Shown here piece after piece: positions 40,800-50,290 of a stretch of DNA of 64,000 bases (positions are counted from its first letter, which is position 1; every line of letters starts with the position of its first letter). The stretch spans positions 248,001 to 312,000 of the forward strand of contig NZ_KI421455.1 of NCBI RefSeq assembly GCF_000472705.1, read 5' to 3'. Source of the DNA: Mesorhizobium erdmanii USDA 3471. GTDB taxonomy: Bacteria > Pseudomonadota > Alphaproteobacteria > Rhizobiales > Rhizobiaceae. A program made the position numbers and the translations under genes. Below the pieces are notes generated by a model, which worked only from the letters and a program-made list of their open reading frames with translations, did no database searches and was not told the origin of the DNA.

Positions 40800-41981
40800 A
40801 TGACCGGCAAGACCGCGTTCGAGACCCGCTACGGCTTCCGCCGCAACGAGGTGCTGCTTTCCAACTGGCGGGAAAATCCGTTCAATCGATGGGCGTTTCA
40901 GAACCTTGGCGAACTGGTGCCGACGGCACGCGTGGCCGCTACATCGGGTAGTGCCGAGGCACCCGTGCGGGATTTCAGCGGGTTGCTCGGCGAAAAGGTT
41001 TCGGTGGGGAGCGCACCGGAGACAGTGGCCGACTTCCTCGCGCGCTCGAGCACCGACGCGCTGACGGTGATGAAAGGCGGCAAGATCATTGGCGACTGGT
41101 TCGCGCCGCATATGGATTTCGGCGCCCGCCACATCATCTTCTCGATCAGCAAGTCGGTGACCGCCATCATTGCCGGCATATTGGAAGGCGAGGGCGTGTT
41201 CGATCCCGAAGCGCCGGTTACGCAGTACATCCCCGAAGCCGTCGGTTCGGCCTATGGCGATGCGAGTTGCCGGCATGTGCTCGACATGAGTGTCAGCCTC
41301 GACTTCGAGGAGGCCTATCTCGACCCGGAAAGCGCCTTTGCCCGCTATCGCCGCGCGACGCTGTGGAACCCGGGCGGCGGCACGGAAAGCCTGCGCGAAT
41401 TCATCCTGACGCTGCAGCGGCTGGCCGAGCCGCATGGCCAGACTTTCCGCTACCGCTCGCCCAATTCCGACCTGCTCGGGCTGCTGCTCGAACGCGCATC
41501 CGGCCAGCGTTTCACCGACCTCATGCGCGAGAGACTGTGGCTGCCGCTCGGCGCCGTCAGCGAGGCTTCGATCGGCGTCGACATGGAAGGCACGGCGCGC
41601 ACCGCCGGCGGCATTTCGGTGACGCCGCGCGACCTGGCGCGTGTCGGCGAAATGATGCGGCAAGGCGGCACCGTCAATGGAAGCCGCATCGTGCCGGAGG
41701 CCTGGGTACGCGATACGACGGTCACGGGCGGCAGTTCCGAGGCATGGCAGCGCGGATCGATGGTGCCGCTGTTTCCGCAAGGCCGCTACCGCAACAAATG
41801 GTATCAGACCGGCTTCGCGAACGGCGCCTATTGCGGCATCGGCATCCATGGGCAGTGGCTCTATGTCGATCCCAGGACCGAAGTGGTGATCGCCAAGATG
41901 TCGTCACAGCCGGAGCCGGTGGACGATCCACTGGATCTCGAAATCGTCGCCTTCTTCGAAGGGCTGACTCGGCTGGTCTGA
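40800..41981 (+). CDS. Serine hydrolase, 6-aminohexanoate-dimer-hydrolase/class C beta-lactamase type (2)
   Basis: 393 residues from the ATG at 40800, with GGAAGGAAA upstream. It is a paralogue of the preceding enzyme: 'NPFNRWAFQNLGELVPTARV' matches 'PPWNRWAFQHIREILPTAEV' there. The motif is SISK (Ser115-x-x-Lys118), and YRSPNSD (Tyr218) is the probable base. 'GGISVTPRDLARVGEMMRQG' is the conserved C-half signature. No signal peptide. The two enzymes may act on different chain lengths or ends of one substrate. Confidence 0.87.
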   Translation: MTGKTAFETRYGFRRNEVLLSNWRENPFNRWAFQNLGELVPTARVAATSGSAEAPVRDFSGLLGEKVSVGSAPETVADFLARSSTDALTVMKGGKIIGDWFAPHMDFGARHIIFSISKSVTAIIAGILEGEGVFDPEAPVTQYIPEAVGSAYGDASCRHVLDMSVSLDFEEAYLDPESAFARYRRATLWNPGGGTESLREFILTLQRLAEPHGQTFRYRSPNSDLLGLLLERASGQRFTDLMRERLWLPLGAVSEASIGVDMEGTARTAGGISVTPRDLARVGEMMRQGGTVNGSRIVPEAWVRDTTVTGGSSEAWQRGSMVPLFPQGRYRNKWYQTGFANGAYCGIGIHGQWLYVDPRTEVVIAKMSSQPEPVDDPLDLEIVAFFEGLTRLV

Positions 41982-42109
41982 CCCGTCGGGCGCGATCCCG
42001 TTGCCGCATGCTTTCCTGTGGACCGCCTGCGATGGCTGAAAACGTCGCGGTTGGCGGGGCGGTCATCTGCGCCTATGGTCGCCGCTCTTTTGGTGACGAT
42101 AGGAACGAC

Positions 42110-44437
42110 ATGGCATCTGATATCAAGCGCATCGCCGCCATCATCGCGACCGAGATCAAGGCGCGGCCGGAACAGGCGGCCGCGGCGATCGAACTGCTCG
42201 ACGAGGGCGCGACGGTGCCGTTCGTGGCCCGCTACCGCAAGGAAGTGACCGGCGGGCTCGACGACACACAGCTGCGCGACCTTGCCGAGCGGCTCGCCTA
42301 TCTGCGCGAACTCGATGCGCGCCGCGACACCATCCTTGGTTCCATCCGCGAGCAGGGCAAGCTGACCACCGAACTCGAGGGCAAGATCGCCGCCGCCGCC
42401 ACGAAGGCGGAACTGGAGGACATCTACCTGCCCTACAAGCCCAAGCGCCGCACCAAGGCCGAGATCGCCCGTGAGCGCGGGCTCGGGCCGCTGGCGGAGG
42501 CCATTCTTGCGAACCGGTCGCTGGTGCCCGCCGAGGCGGCGCTGGCCTATGTCACTGAGGAAGTGGCCGATACCAAGGCGGCGCTTGAGGGCGCCCGCGA
42601 CATCCTGTCGGAACAGTTTGCCGAGAATGCCGACCTGGTCGGCAAATTGCGGACTTATATGAAGGACCGCGCCTTCATGCGCGCCCGGGTGGTCGACGGC
42701 AAGCAGGAGGCCGGGGCCAAATTCTCCGACTATTTCGACCATGTCGAGCGCTGGGCCACTGTGCCAAGCCACCGTGCATTGGCCATGCTGCGAGGCCGCA
42801 ACGAGGAGGTGCTGTCGCTCGACATCGAGGTCGATGCCGATGACACCTCACCGGTGAAGCCGGTCGAGCGAATGATCGCCAACGCCTATGCCATCGGCGC
42901 CAGCCTGCCGGGCGACCGCTGGCTGATGGACGTCGCCGGCTGGACCTGGCGCATCAAGCTTTCGCTGCACTTGACGCTCGATCTGATGCGCGATCTGCGC
43001 GAGCGGGCCGAGGAAGAGGCGATCCACGTCTTTGCCCGCAACCTCAAGGATCTGCTGCTTGCAGCGCCCGCCGGCTCGCGGCCGACCATGGGGCTCGACC
43101 CTGGTATCCGCACCGGCGTCAAGGTGGCGATCGTCGACGGCACCGGCAAGCTGGTGGCGACGACGACGGTCTATCCGTTCCCGCCGAAGAATGATGTACG
43201 CGGCACGCAGGCGGAACTCGCCAGGCTCATCCGCCAGCACAAGGTGGAGCTGATTTCGATCGGCAACGGCACCGGTAGCCGTGAAACCGAAAAGCTGGTG
43301 GCGGACATGCTGTCCGATATGCCTTCCGACGGTGGGCCGAAACCGCTCAAGGTGATTGTCAGCGAGGCCGGCGCTTCGGTCTATTCGGCGTCGGCGACGG
43401 CAGCGGCGGAATTCCCCGGTCTCGACGTGTCGCTGCGCGGCGCGGTGTCGATCGCTCGGCGTCTGCAGGATCCGCTGGCCGAACTGGTCAAGATCGAACC
43501 GAAATCGATCGGCGTCGGCCAGTATCAGCACGATGTCGACCAGTACCGGCTCGGCCGCTCGCTGGAAGCGGTGGTTGAGGATGCCGTCAATGCGGTCGGC
43601 GTCGATCTCAACACCGCTTCGGCGCCGCTGCTGGCGCGCGTCTCGGGCCTTGGCGCGTCGCTGGCCGACGCCATCGTCGCGCATCGCGACGCGACCGGGC
43701 CTTTCGCCAGCCGCAAGGACCTGTTGAAGGTGTCCCGCCTTGGACCACGTGCATTCGAACAATCCGCCGGCTTCCTGCGCATTGCCAATGGCAGCGAGCC
43801 GCTCGACGCCTCGTCGGTGCATCCGGAAGCCTATGGCGTGGCCAAGAAGATAGTCGCCGCCTGCGGCCGCGACGTGCGCTCGCTGATGGGTGACAGTGCC
43901 GCGCTCAAGGCGCTCGATCCGCGCGTCTTCGTTGACGAGCGTTTCGGCCTGCCGACGGTGCGCGACATTCTTGCCGAACTGGAAAAGCCCGGCCGCGATC
44001 CGCGTCCCGGCTTCAAGACGGCGACCTTCGCCGACGGCGTCGACGACATCAAGGATCTGAAGCCCGGCATGCTCCTGGAAGGCACCGTCACCAATGTCGC
44101 CGCTTTCGGCGCCTTCGTCGATATCGGCGTCCATCAGGATGGGCTGGTGCATGTCTCGCAACTGGCCGACCGCTTCATCAAGGACGCGCATGAGGTGGTC
44201 AAGGCGGGGGATGTGGTCAAGGTGCGCGTCGTCGACGTCGACATCAAGCGCAAGCGCATCGCGCTTTCCATGCGCAAGGACGGCGGCGAGGGCGGTGCCT
44301 CGAAAGGCGGGCCGCGCGACAATGGCGGCGGCAGGCCGGCGCCACGCTCGCCAGCGCCGCAACGCCCGCCGGAGCGCCCGGCGGCCCAGCAAGGCGCGTT
44401 CGGCGCGGCCTTGGCGGACGCGCTGAAGCGGAAGTAG
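42110..44437 (+). CDS. tex: Tex family RNA-binding transcription accessory protein
   Basis: 775 residues from the ATG at 42110 (MASDIKRIAAIIATEIKARP), with AGGA five bases upstream; the open frame begins much earlier but that part is a shadow of the hydrolase gene. Tex proteins influence transcription and bind nucleic acid. Order: N-terminal helical part with 'ATVPFVARYRKEVTGGLDD', YqgF-like RNase H fold ('TMGLDPGIRTGVKVAIVD'), helix-hairpin-helix ('VGVDLNTASAPLLARVSGLG'), and an S1 domain (about 648-720, 'GTVTNVAAFGAFVDIGVHQD'), then a Gly/Pro/Ala-rich tail. Its stop abuts the stop of the convergent LysR gene with no gap. Confidence 0.97.
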   Translation: MASDIKRIAAIIATEIKARPEQAAAAIELLDEGATVPFVARYRKEVTGGLDDTQLRDLAERLAYLRELDARRDTILGSIREQGKLTTELEGKIAAAATKAELEDIYLPYKPKRRTKAEIARERGLGPLAEAILANRSLVPAEAALAYVTEEVADTKAALEGARDILSEQFAENADLVGKLRTYMKDRAFMRARVVDGKQEAGAKFSDYFDHVERWATVPSHRALAMLRGRNEEVLSLDIEVDADDTSPVKPVERMIANAYAIGASLPGDRWLMDVAGWTWRIKLSLHLTLDLMRDLRERAEEEAIHVFARNLKDLLLAAPAGSRPTMGLDPGIRTGVKVAIVDGTGKLVATTTVYPFPPKNDVRGTQAELARLIRQHKVELISIGNGTGSRETEKLVADMLSDMPSDGGPKPLKVIVSEAGASVYSASATAAAEFPGLDVSLRGAVSIARRLQDPLAELVKIEPKSIGVGQYQHDVDQYRLGRSLEAVVEDAVNAVGVDLNTASAPLLARVSGLGASLADAIVAHRDATGPFASRKDLLKVSRLGPRAFEQSAGFLRIANGSEPLDASSVHPEAYGVAKKIVAACGRDVRSLMGDSAALKALDPRVFVDERFGLPTVRDILAELEKPGRDPRPGFKTATFADGVDDIKDLKPGMLLEGTVTNVAAFGAFVDIGVHQDGLVHVSQLADRFIKDAHEVVKAGDVVKVRVVDVDIKRKRIALSMRKDGGEGGASKGGPRDNGGGRPAPRSPAPQRPPERPAAQQGAFGAALADALKRK

Positions 44438-45349
44438 CTACCAAGCAAGGACCGCAGGGTCCTTCTCAACATGGCCAAGCAGCCAGTCTCGAAAACTGGC
44501 GACGGGCGGATGGCCGCGCTTGTCGTGCGGGACGACGAGATAATAGGCGCTGCGGCTTTGCATCGGCTGGCCGGGCGCCGGTACAAGCTGGCCGCGTTGC
44601 AATTCGCCGGCGATCAGGAGCAGCGGCAACAGCGCCACGCCGAGCCCGGCCATGCAGGCCTGGGCGGCGGTGCCGAATTGTTCGAACTGCATGCCCGGTC
44701 CGGTTGGCGCGCTGAGGCCCTGATGCTCAAACCATTCGGTCCAGGCGCCAGGGCGCGTCGCCATGTGCAGCAGGGGCAGGCGGCCGATATCGGCAGGGGT
44801 GGCGATGGCGCGGTCGGCGAGGAATGCCGGCGACACCACCGGCGCCACGGTTTCGCGAACAAGAAGCGTCGAGTCCGCTTCCGGCCAGTCCGGCAAGCCG
44901 TAATGGATGGCCGCGTCCAGCCGCTCCCTGGCGAAGTCGAAGCGGCCGACACGGGTGACGAAGTTTATGGTGATATCGGGATTGTTTTCGACGAAGTCGG
45001 GGATCATCGGCATCAGCCAACGTGTGCCGAAGGTCGGCAGTATGGCCAGGTTCAGGATGCCACCATGTTGATTGCTCATCAATCCAAGGGCTGCATCACG
45101 CAATTGGCCAAGTGCCGAACGCACCGCTTCGGCATAAATTTCTCCTGCCGTTGACAGCCGGACGTTGCGGCTGTCGCGCTCGAACAATCGGCGCCCGAAT
45201 TGGTCTTCCAAGGCGCTGATCTGCCGGCTGACGGCGCCCTGGGTCAGATCCAGTTCCTGGGCGGCTGCGGTGAAAGACCCAAGGCGAGCCACCGCCTCGA
45301 AGGCGGCGAGGGCGCTGATGTTGGGCAGGAGGCGGCGCTGGACACTCAT
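44438..45349 (-). CDS. LysR-family regulator (GcvA-like), divergent from gcdH
   Basis: 303 residues. The N-terminal winged helix is GcvA-type ('LAAFEAVARLGSFTAAAQEL', 'DLTQGAVSRQISALEDQFGR'), and the effector domain follows (about 95-300). It lies divergent from the acyl-CoA dehydrogenase with 103 bases between the starts, the usual place for control of the glutaryl-CoA dehydrogenase gene. Glutarate- or lysine-derived metabolites are plausible effectors, by inference. Confidence 0.92.
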   Translation of the reverse strand: MSVQRRLLPNISALAAFEAVARLGSFTAAAQELDLTQGAVSRQISALEDQFGRRLFERDSRNVRLSTAGEIYAEAVRSALGQLRDAALGLMSNQHGGILNLAILPTFGTRWLMPMIPDFVENNPDITINFVTRVGRFDFARERLDAAIHYGLPDWPEADSTLLVRETVAPVVSPAFLADRAIATPADIGRLPLLHMATRPGAWTEWFEHQGLSAPTGPGMQFEQFGTAAQACMAGLGVALLPLLLIAGELQRGQLVPAPGQPMQSRSAYYLVVPHDKRGHPPVASFRDWLLGHVEKDPAVLAW

Positions 45350-45452
45350 GATCTATTCCTAACGCTCATTGATCGGTGAAGCAATTTCGTTTGATTTTTT
45401 CAGGCTGGAGGCCGATAAGCCGGGCTTCACCCGTTTTCGAGGACCAGAAGCC

Positions 45453-46649
45453 ATGGCCGCCGACAAGAATGCATTCGTCTGGGAAGATCCGTTCCTGATC
45501 GAGGACCAGCTTTCGGAAGACGAGCGCATGGTGCGAGACGGTGCGGCGGCCTTCGCCGCCGACAAGCTCGCGCCGCGCATCGAGGAGGCCTATCTCAACG
45601 AGACCTTCGACACGGCGATCTTTCGCGAAATGGGCGAGGCCGGACTGCTCGGCATCAACATTCCGGAAGAGTTCGGCGGGCTCGGCGCCAGCTATGTGAC
45701 TTACGGGCTGGTGGCGCGGGAAGTCGAGCGCGTCGATTCCGGCTACCGCTCGATGATGTCGGTGCAGTCGTCGCTGGTGATGTATCCGATCCATGCCTAT
45801 GGCTCGGACGAACAGCGCAAGAAGTATCTGCCCAAGCTCGCCAGCGGCGAGTGGATCGGCTGTTTCGGCCTGACCGAGCCGGATGCCGGCTCCGACCCGG
45901 GCGGCATGAAGACCCGCGCGGAAAAGATCGCCAAGGGCTACAAGCTCTCCGGCTCCAAGATGTGGATTTCCAACGCGCCGGTCGCCGACGTGTTCGTGGT
46001 CTGGGCGAAGCTGAAGGGCGACAACGGCAAGGACGAGATCCGCGGCTTCGTGCTCGAAAAGGGCATGAAGGGGCTGTCGGCGCCGAAGATCGGTGGCAAG
46101 CTGTCGCTGCGGGCGTCGATCACCGGCGAAGTGGTGATGGAAGGCGTCGAGGTCGGCGAGGACGCGCTGCTGCCCAACGCCAAGGGCCTTGGTGGTCCGT
46201 TCGGCTGCCTCAACCGGGCTCGCTACGGCATTTCCTGGGGCTCGATGGGCGCGGCTGAGGATTGCTGGCATCGCGCCCGCCAGTACGGCCTCGACCGCAA
46301 GCAGTTCGGCAAGCCGCTGGCCGGCACGCAACTCTACCAGAAGAAGCTCGCCGACATGCAGACCGAGATCGCGCTTGGGCTGCAGGCATCGTTGCGCGTC
46401 GGGCGCTTGCTCGATGAAGGCAAGATGGCGCCGGAAATGATCTCGATCGTCAAGCGCAACAATTGCGGCAAGGCGCTCGACATCGCCCGCCAGGCCCGCG
46501 ACATGCATGGCGGCAACGGCATCCAGATCGGATACCACGTCATGCGCCACGCCCAGAATCTGGAGACCGTCAACACCTATGAGGGCACGCATGACGTGCA
46601 TGCTCTGATCCTGGGAAGGGCGCAGACGGGTATCCAGGCATTCTTCTGA
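45453..46649 (+). CDS. gcdH: Glutaryl-CoA dehydrogenase
   Basis: 398 residues from the ATG at 45453, with GAGG 12 bases upstream. It oxidises and decarboxylates glutaryl-CoA to crotonyl-CoA in lysine and tryptophan breakdown, using FAD. Motifs: 'GCFGLTEPDAGSDPGGMKTR' (FAD/substrate contact), 'LNRARYGISWGSMGAAEDCW', 'RKQFGKPLAGTQLYQKKLAD', and the catalytic Glu377 in 'TVNTYEGTHDVHALILGRA'. The Y-E-G-T-H-D active-site segment is more typical of GcdH than of general acyl-CoA dehydrogenases. Divergent LysR regulator next door. Confidence 0.93.
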   Translation: MAADKNAFVWEDPFLIEDQLSEDERMVRDGAAAFAADKLAPRIEEAYLNETFDTAIFREMGEAGLLGINIPEEFGGLGASYVTYGLVAREVERVDSGYRSMMSVQSSLVMYPIHAYGSDEQRKKYLPKLASGEWIGCFGLTEPDAGSDPGGMKTRAEKIAKGYKLSGSKMWISNAPVADVFVVWAKLKGDNGKDEIRGFVLEKGMKGLSAPKIGGKLSLRASITGEVVMEGVEVGEDALLPNAKGLGGPFGCLNRARYGISWGSMGAAEDCWHRARQYGLDRKQFGKPLAGTQLYQKKLADMQTEIALGLQASLRVGRLLDEGKMAPEMISIVKRNNCGKALDIARQARDMHGGNGIQIGYHVMRHAQNLETVNTYEGTHDVHALILGRAQTGIQAFF

Positions 46650-46706
46650 GCTGCGCCGATATCCAGATGAGGCCGGCCTGCAAATGGCTGATACCTCCGC
46701 TTCCCT

Positions 46707-46755
46707 GATCCTACTGCGTGGCCGCAGTAGGATCGACCTCACGTACGAAAGTACG
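46707..46755. repeat. Two adjacent hairpins after gcdH
   Basis: A perfect 12-bp stem (GATCCTACTGCG / CGCAGTAGGATC) with a 4-base loop spans 46707-46734. A 5-bp stem with a GAAA tetraloop (CGTAC-GAAA-GTACG) spans 46742-46755. Neither is followed by a T-run. The rest of the 275-base gap (46650-46924) shows nothing else. This could end gcdH transcription or be an intergenic repeat element. Confidence 0.6.
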
Positions 46756-46924
46756 CTCCGGTCCGGTTCTCGGTATCAACCATTTTCGACTCGGCCTGAC
46801 CTGAATCTAGACACAGCTTAGCCGGCAGCGCTGCTTAAATTAGGTGCACCGCAACATCTGTGCTTGGAGAATGCCCGGGACTTGTGTCAGGGTTCGGCCA
46901 GTTAAACGCGATCCCCGGGGCCCC

Positions 46925-49900
46925 ATGGCAATTCTGGCAGCCGTCTACCATCTGACCCATTACAAATACGACCGGCCGGTGGTGCTCGGGCCTCAGATCA
47001 TCAGGCTGCAGCCGGCGCCGCATTCCCGAACCAAGGTGCTCAGCCATTCGCTCAAGGTCCAACCGGCGAACCACTTCGTCAATTTGCAGCAGGACCCCTA
47101 CGGCAATTTCCTTGCCCGTTTCGTGTTTCCGGAGCCGGTAAGCGAACTGAAGATCGAGGTCGACCTCGTCGCCGACATGACAGTCTATAATCCGTTCGAT
47201 TTTTTCGTCGAACCGTCGGCCGAGACATTTCCGTTCGAGTATCCGGAAGAGATCAGGGATGATCTCGCCATCTACCGGACACCGGAGCCGGCGGGGCCGC
47301 TGCTCTCGGCGTTTCTGAAAACCATCGACCGTAGCGCGCCCAACACCGTCAATTTCCTCGTCGACCTCAATGCGCGTCTGCAACGCGAGATCGCCTATAT
47401 CGTGCGCATGGAGACCGGCGTGTTTTCGCCGGAGGAAACTTTGGCGGCCGGCAAGGGCTCGTGCCGGGATTCGAGCTGGCTGCTGGTGCAGATCCTGCGC
47501 AATCTCGGCATCGCCGCGCGCTTCGTCTCCGGCTATCTGATCCAGCTCAAACCGGACCTCGTCGCGCTGGATGGGCCAGCCGGGACATCGGTCGATTTCA
47601 CCGACCTGCATGCCTGGTGCGAGGTTTATCTGCCCGGCGCGGGCTGGATCGGTTTCGACCCGACCTCGGGCCTCTTGACCGGCGAAAGCCATGTGCCGCT
47701 GGCAGCGACGCCGCATTTCCGCAACGCGGCACCGATTTCCGGCATGGCAAGCTTTGCCAATGTCGAATTCGGCTTCGACATGCGGGTCGACCGCATTGCC
47801 GAGCATCCGCGCATCACCAAACCATTCTCGGATGAAAGCTGGCAGGCGCTCGACGCGCTCGGCAACAAGGTCGATGCAGCACTTGGCGAAGGCGACGTGC
47901 GGCTGACGATGGGCGGCGAGCCAACCTTCGTGTCGATCGACGATTTCGAGTCCGCCGAATGGAACACCGCCGCCGTCGGCCCGACCAAGCGCGAAAAGGC
48001 CGATGCGCTGATCCGCCGGCTGCGCGAGCGTTTCGCACCGGGCGGCTTTCTCCACTACGGCCAGGGCAAGTGGTATCCGGGCGAAAGCCTGCCACGCTGG
48101 ACCTTCTCGCTCTACTGGCGGACCGACGGCCAGCCGGTGTGGAGCGATCCGTCGCTGATCGCCCGCGAAAAGAGTTCGGCCGATATCGGTCCGAAACAGG
48201 CCGAAAGCCTGCTCACCGCGATTGCCGGTGAACTCGGTATCGACCAGGCCATGGTCAGCGAAGCCTATGAGGATCCGGCCGAATGGTTGCTCAAGGAAGG
48301 CAAGCTGCCTGAAAATGTCGATCCGTCCAATTCGAAGCTGGAAGACCCGGAAGAACGCAGCCGCATGGCGAAAGTGTTCGAACGCGGTCTGACCAAGCCA
48401 TCTGGCTATGTGCTGCCGGTGCAGCGCTGGAACAGCCAGGCGTCGGGGCCGCGCTGGCGCTCGGAAAAGTGGAAAACGCGGCGCGGCCGGCTGTTTCTCG
48501 TCCCTGGCGATTCACCGGTTGGCTATCGCTTGCCACTCGGAACGCTGCCCCATGTGCCGCCGGCGCAGTATCCCTATATCGTGCCGGTCGATCCGTCGTT
48601 GCCGCGTGGGGCGCTGCCGACGCGTGAAGCTATCCTGCCCACAGCGGCTCCGGCCGAGCTCGAAGGCGCCGACGAAATGGCAAGGCGCCAGCATGCGGCC
48701 TCGTTCACGGCGGCCACCGGTCAGCAGGATCGGGTCGAGCAGGAGATCACCGAGATCGGCGGCGCCGTGCGCACCGCGCTTTCGGTCGAGCCGCGCGATG
48801 GGCGGCTGTGCGTGTTCATGCCGCCGGTCGAGGCGCTTGAAGATTATCTCGAACTGGTCGCCGCCGCCGAGAATGCGGCAAGGGCCATCGGCCTGCCCGT
48901 GCACATAGAGGGCTATGGTCCGCCGCACGATCCGCGCCTCAATGTCATCCGCGTCGCGCCCGACCCCGGGGTCATCGAGGTCAACATCCATCCGGCGTCG
49001 AATTGGCAGGATTGCGTGGCGACGACCACGGCGATCTATGAGGAGGCGCGGCGGACGCGGCTTGGCGCCGACAAGTTCATGATCGATGGCCGCCACACCG
49101 GCACCGGCGGCGGCAACCATGTCGTGGTCGGCGGCGCGACGCCCAATGACAGCCCGTTCCTGCGCCGGCCCGATCTGTTGAAGAGCCTGGTGCTGCAATG
49201 GCAGCGGCATCCCTCGCTGTCCTATCTGTTCTCGGGCCTGTTCATCGGCCCGACCAGCCAGGCGCCGCGCTTCGACGAGGCGCGTCACGATTCGCTCTAT
49301 GAGCTTGAGATCGCGATGGCGCAGGTGCCGCACCCAGATCAAGGCAACGCCCCTTTGCCTTGGCTGGTCGACCGGCTGTTCCGCAATCTTTTGACCGACG
49401 TCACCGGCAATACGCATCGCTCGGAAATCTGCATCGACAAGCTGTTCTCGCCGGATGGGCCGACCGGTCGGTTGGGACTGGTCGAGTTCCGTGGTTTCGA
49501 GATGCCGCCCAATGCGCGCATGAGCCTGGCGCAGCAATTGCTGGTCAGGGCGATCATTGCCCGCGCGTGGAAGAACCCGCTCGACGGCCGTTTCGTGCGC
49601 TGGGGCACCTCGTTGCATGACCGCTTCATGCTGCCGCATCATGTCTGGGCCGATTTTCTCGACGTGCTCGATGACCTCAAGCTCAACGGCTTCGAATTCC
49701 GGCCCGAATGGTTCGACGCCCAGCTCGAATTCCGCTTTCCCTTCTGCGGCGAGGTCCAGCACGCCGGCATCAAGCTGGAGCTGCGGCAGGCGCTGGAGCC
49801 GTGGCATGTCATGGGCGAGCAGGGCGCGATCGGCGGCACCGTTCGCTTCGTCGATTCCTCGGTCGAGCGGCTGCAGGTCAAGACCGAAGGTCTCAATCCC

Positions 49901-50284
49901 GAGCGCCATGCCATCGTCTGCAACGGCCGCATCGTACCGATGAAGGTGACGGACAACCGTGAGGTGGCGGTGGCCGGTGTGCGCTTCAAGGCCTGGCAGC
50001 CGGCTTCGGGCCTGCATCCGGCGCTGCCGGTCAACACGCCGCTGGTCTTCGACATCTATGACCGCTGGTCAGGCCGGGCGGTCGGCGGCTGCGTCTACCA
50101 TGTCGCGCATCCCGGTGGGCGCAACTACGATACCTTCCCGGTGAACGGCAACGAGGCGGAAGCGCGACGGCTCGCCCGCTTCGAACCGCGCGGCCACACA
50201 CCATCGGGCTATGTGCTGCGCGAGGAACAGCCGGGGGAAGATTTCCCGATGACCCTTGACCTTCGGCGCCCGCCCAGACTGTGA
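46925..50284 (+). CDS. Transglutaminase-like protease fused to DUF2126 (putative amidoligase partner)
   Basis: 1119 residues from the ATG at 46925 (MAILAAVYHL); the start fits the transglutaminase N-domain though no strong ribosome-binding site is seen. Residues 1-85 form the bacterial transglutaminase N-terminal region. The papain-like core follows with Cys180 in 'GKGSCRDSSWLLVQILRNLG', His229 in 'DLHAWCEVYLPGAGW' and Asp245 in 'IGFDPTSG'. Residues about 290-1119 match DUF2126, a large domain of unknown biochemistry found in these loci. There is no signal peptide. It heads a three-gene operon with the ATP-grasp/alpha-E gene six bases downstream. Comparative genomics by others predicted a peptide-tagging or ligation role; this is inferred here. 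Confidence 0.9.
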   Translation: MAILAAVYHLTHYKYDRPVVLGPQIIRLQPAPHSRTKVLSHSLKVQPANHFVNLQQDPYGNFLARFVFPEPVSELKIEVDLVADMTVYNPFDFFVEPSAETFPFEYPEEIRDDLAIYRTPEPAGPLLSAFLKTIDRSAPNTVNFLVDLNARLQREIAYIVRMETGVFSPEETLAAGKGSCRDSSWLLVQILRNLGIAARFVSGYLIQLKPDLVALDGPAGTSVDFTDLHAWCEVYLPGAGWIGFDPTSGLLTGESHVPLAATPHFRNAAPISGMASFANVEFGFDMRVDRIAEHPRITKPFSDESWQALDALGNKVDAALGEGDVRLTMGGEPTFVSIDDFESAEWNTAAVGPTKREKADALIRRLRERFAPGGFLHYGQGKWYPGESLPRWTFSLYWRTDGQPVWSDPSLIAREKSSADIGPKQAESLLTAIAGELGIDQAMVSEAYEDPAEWLLKEGKLPENVDPSNSKLEDPEERSRMAKVFERGLTKPSGYVLPVQRWNSQASGPRWRSEKWKTRRGRLFLVPGDSPVGYRLPLGTLPHVPPAQYPYIVPVDPSLPRGALPTREAILPTAAPAELEGADEMARRQHAASFTAATGQQDRVEQEITEIGGAVRTALSVEPRDGRLCVFMPPVEALEDYLELVAAAENAARAIGLPVHIEGYGPPHDPRLNVIRVAPDPGVIEVNIHPASNWQDCVATTTAIYEEARRTRLGADKFMIDGRHTGTGGGNHVVVGGATPNDSPFLRRPDLLKSLVLQWQRHPSLSYLFSGLFIGPTSQAPRFDEARHDSLYELEIAMAQVPHPDQGNAPLPWLVDRLFRNLLTDVTGNTHRSEICIDKLFSPDGPTGRLGLVEFRGFEMPPNARMSLAQQLLVRAIIARAWKNPLDGRFVRWGTSLHDRFMLPHHVWADFLDVLDDLKLNGFEFRPEWFDAQLEFRFPFCGEVQHAGIKLELRQALEPWHVMGEQGAIGGTVRFVDSSVERLQVKTEGLNPERHAIVCNGRIVPMKVTDNREVAVAGVRFKAWQPASGLHPALPVNTPLVFDIYDRWSGRAVGGCVYHVAHPGGRNYDTFPVNGNEAEARRLARFEPRGHTPSGYVLREEQPGEDFPMTLDLRRPPRL

Positions 50285-50290
50285 TCGGAC

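Noticed and set aside
41267..42109. N-terminal extension of the tex frame
   Set aside because: It lies within the second serine hydrolase gene in another frame and has no Tex homology; the real start is the ATG at 42110.
42848..44392. Minus-strand open frame of 514 codons opposite tex
   Set aside because: Antisense shadow; tex has all its domains on the plus strand.
48512..50017. Minus-strand open frame opposite the DUF2126 region
   Set aside because: Mirror of a conserved plus-strand coding region, no recognisable domain.
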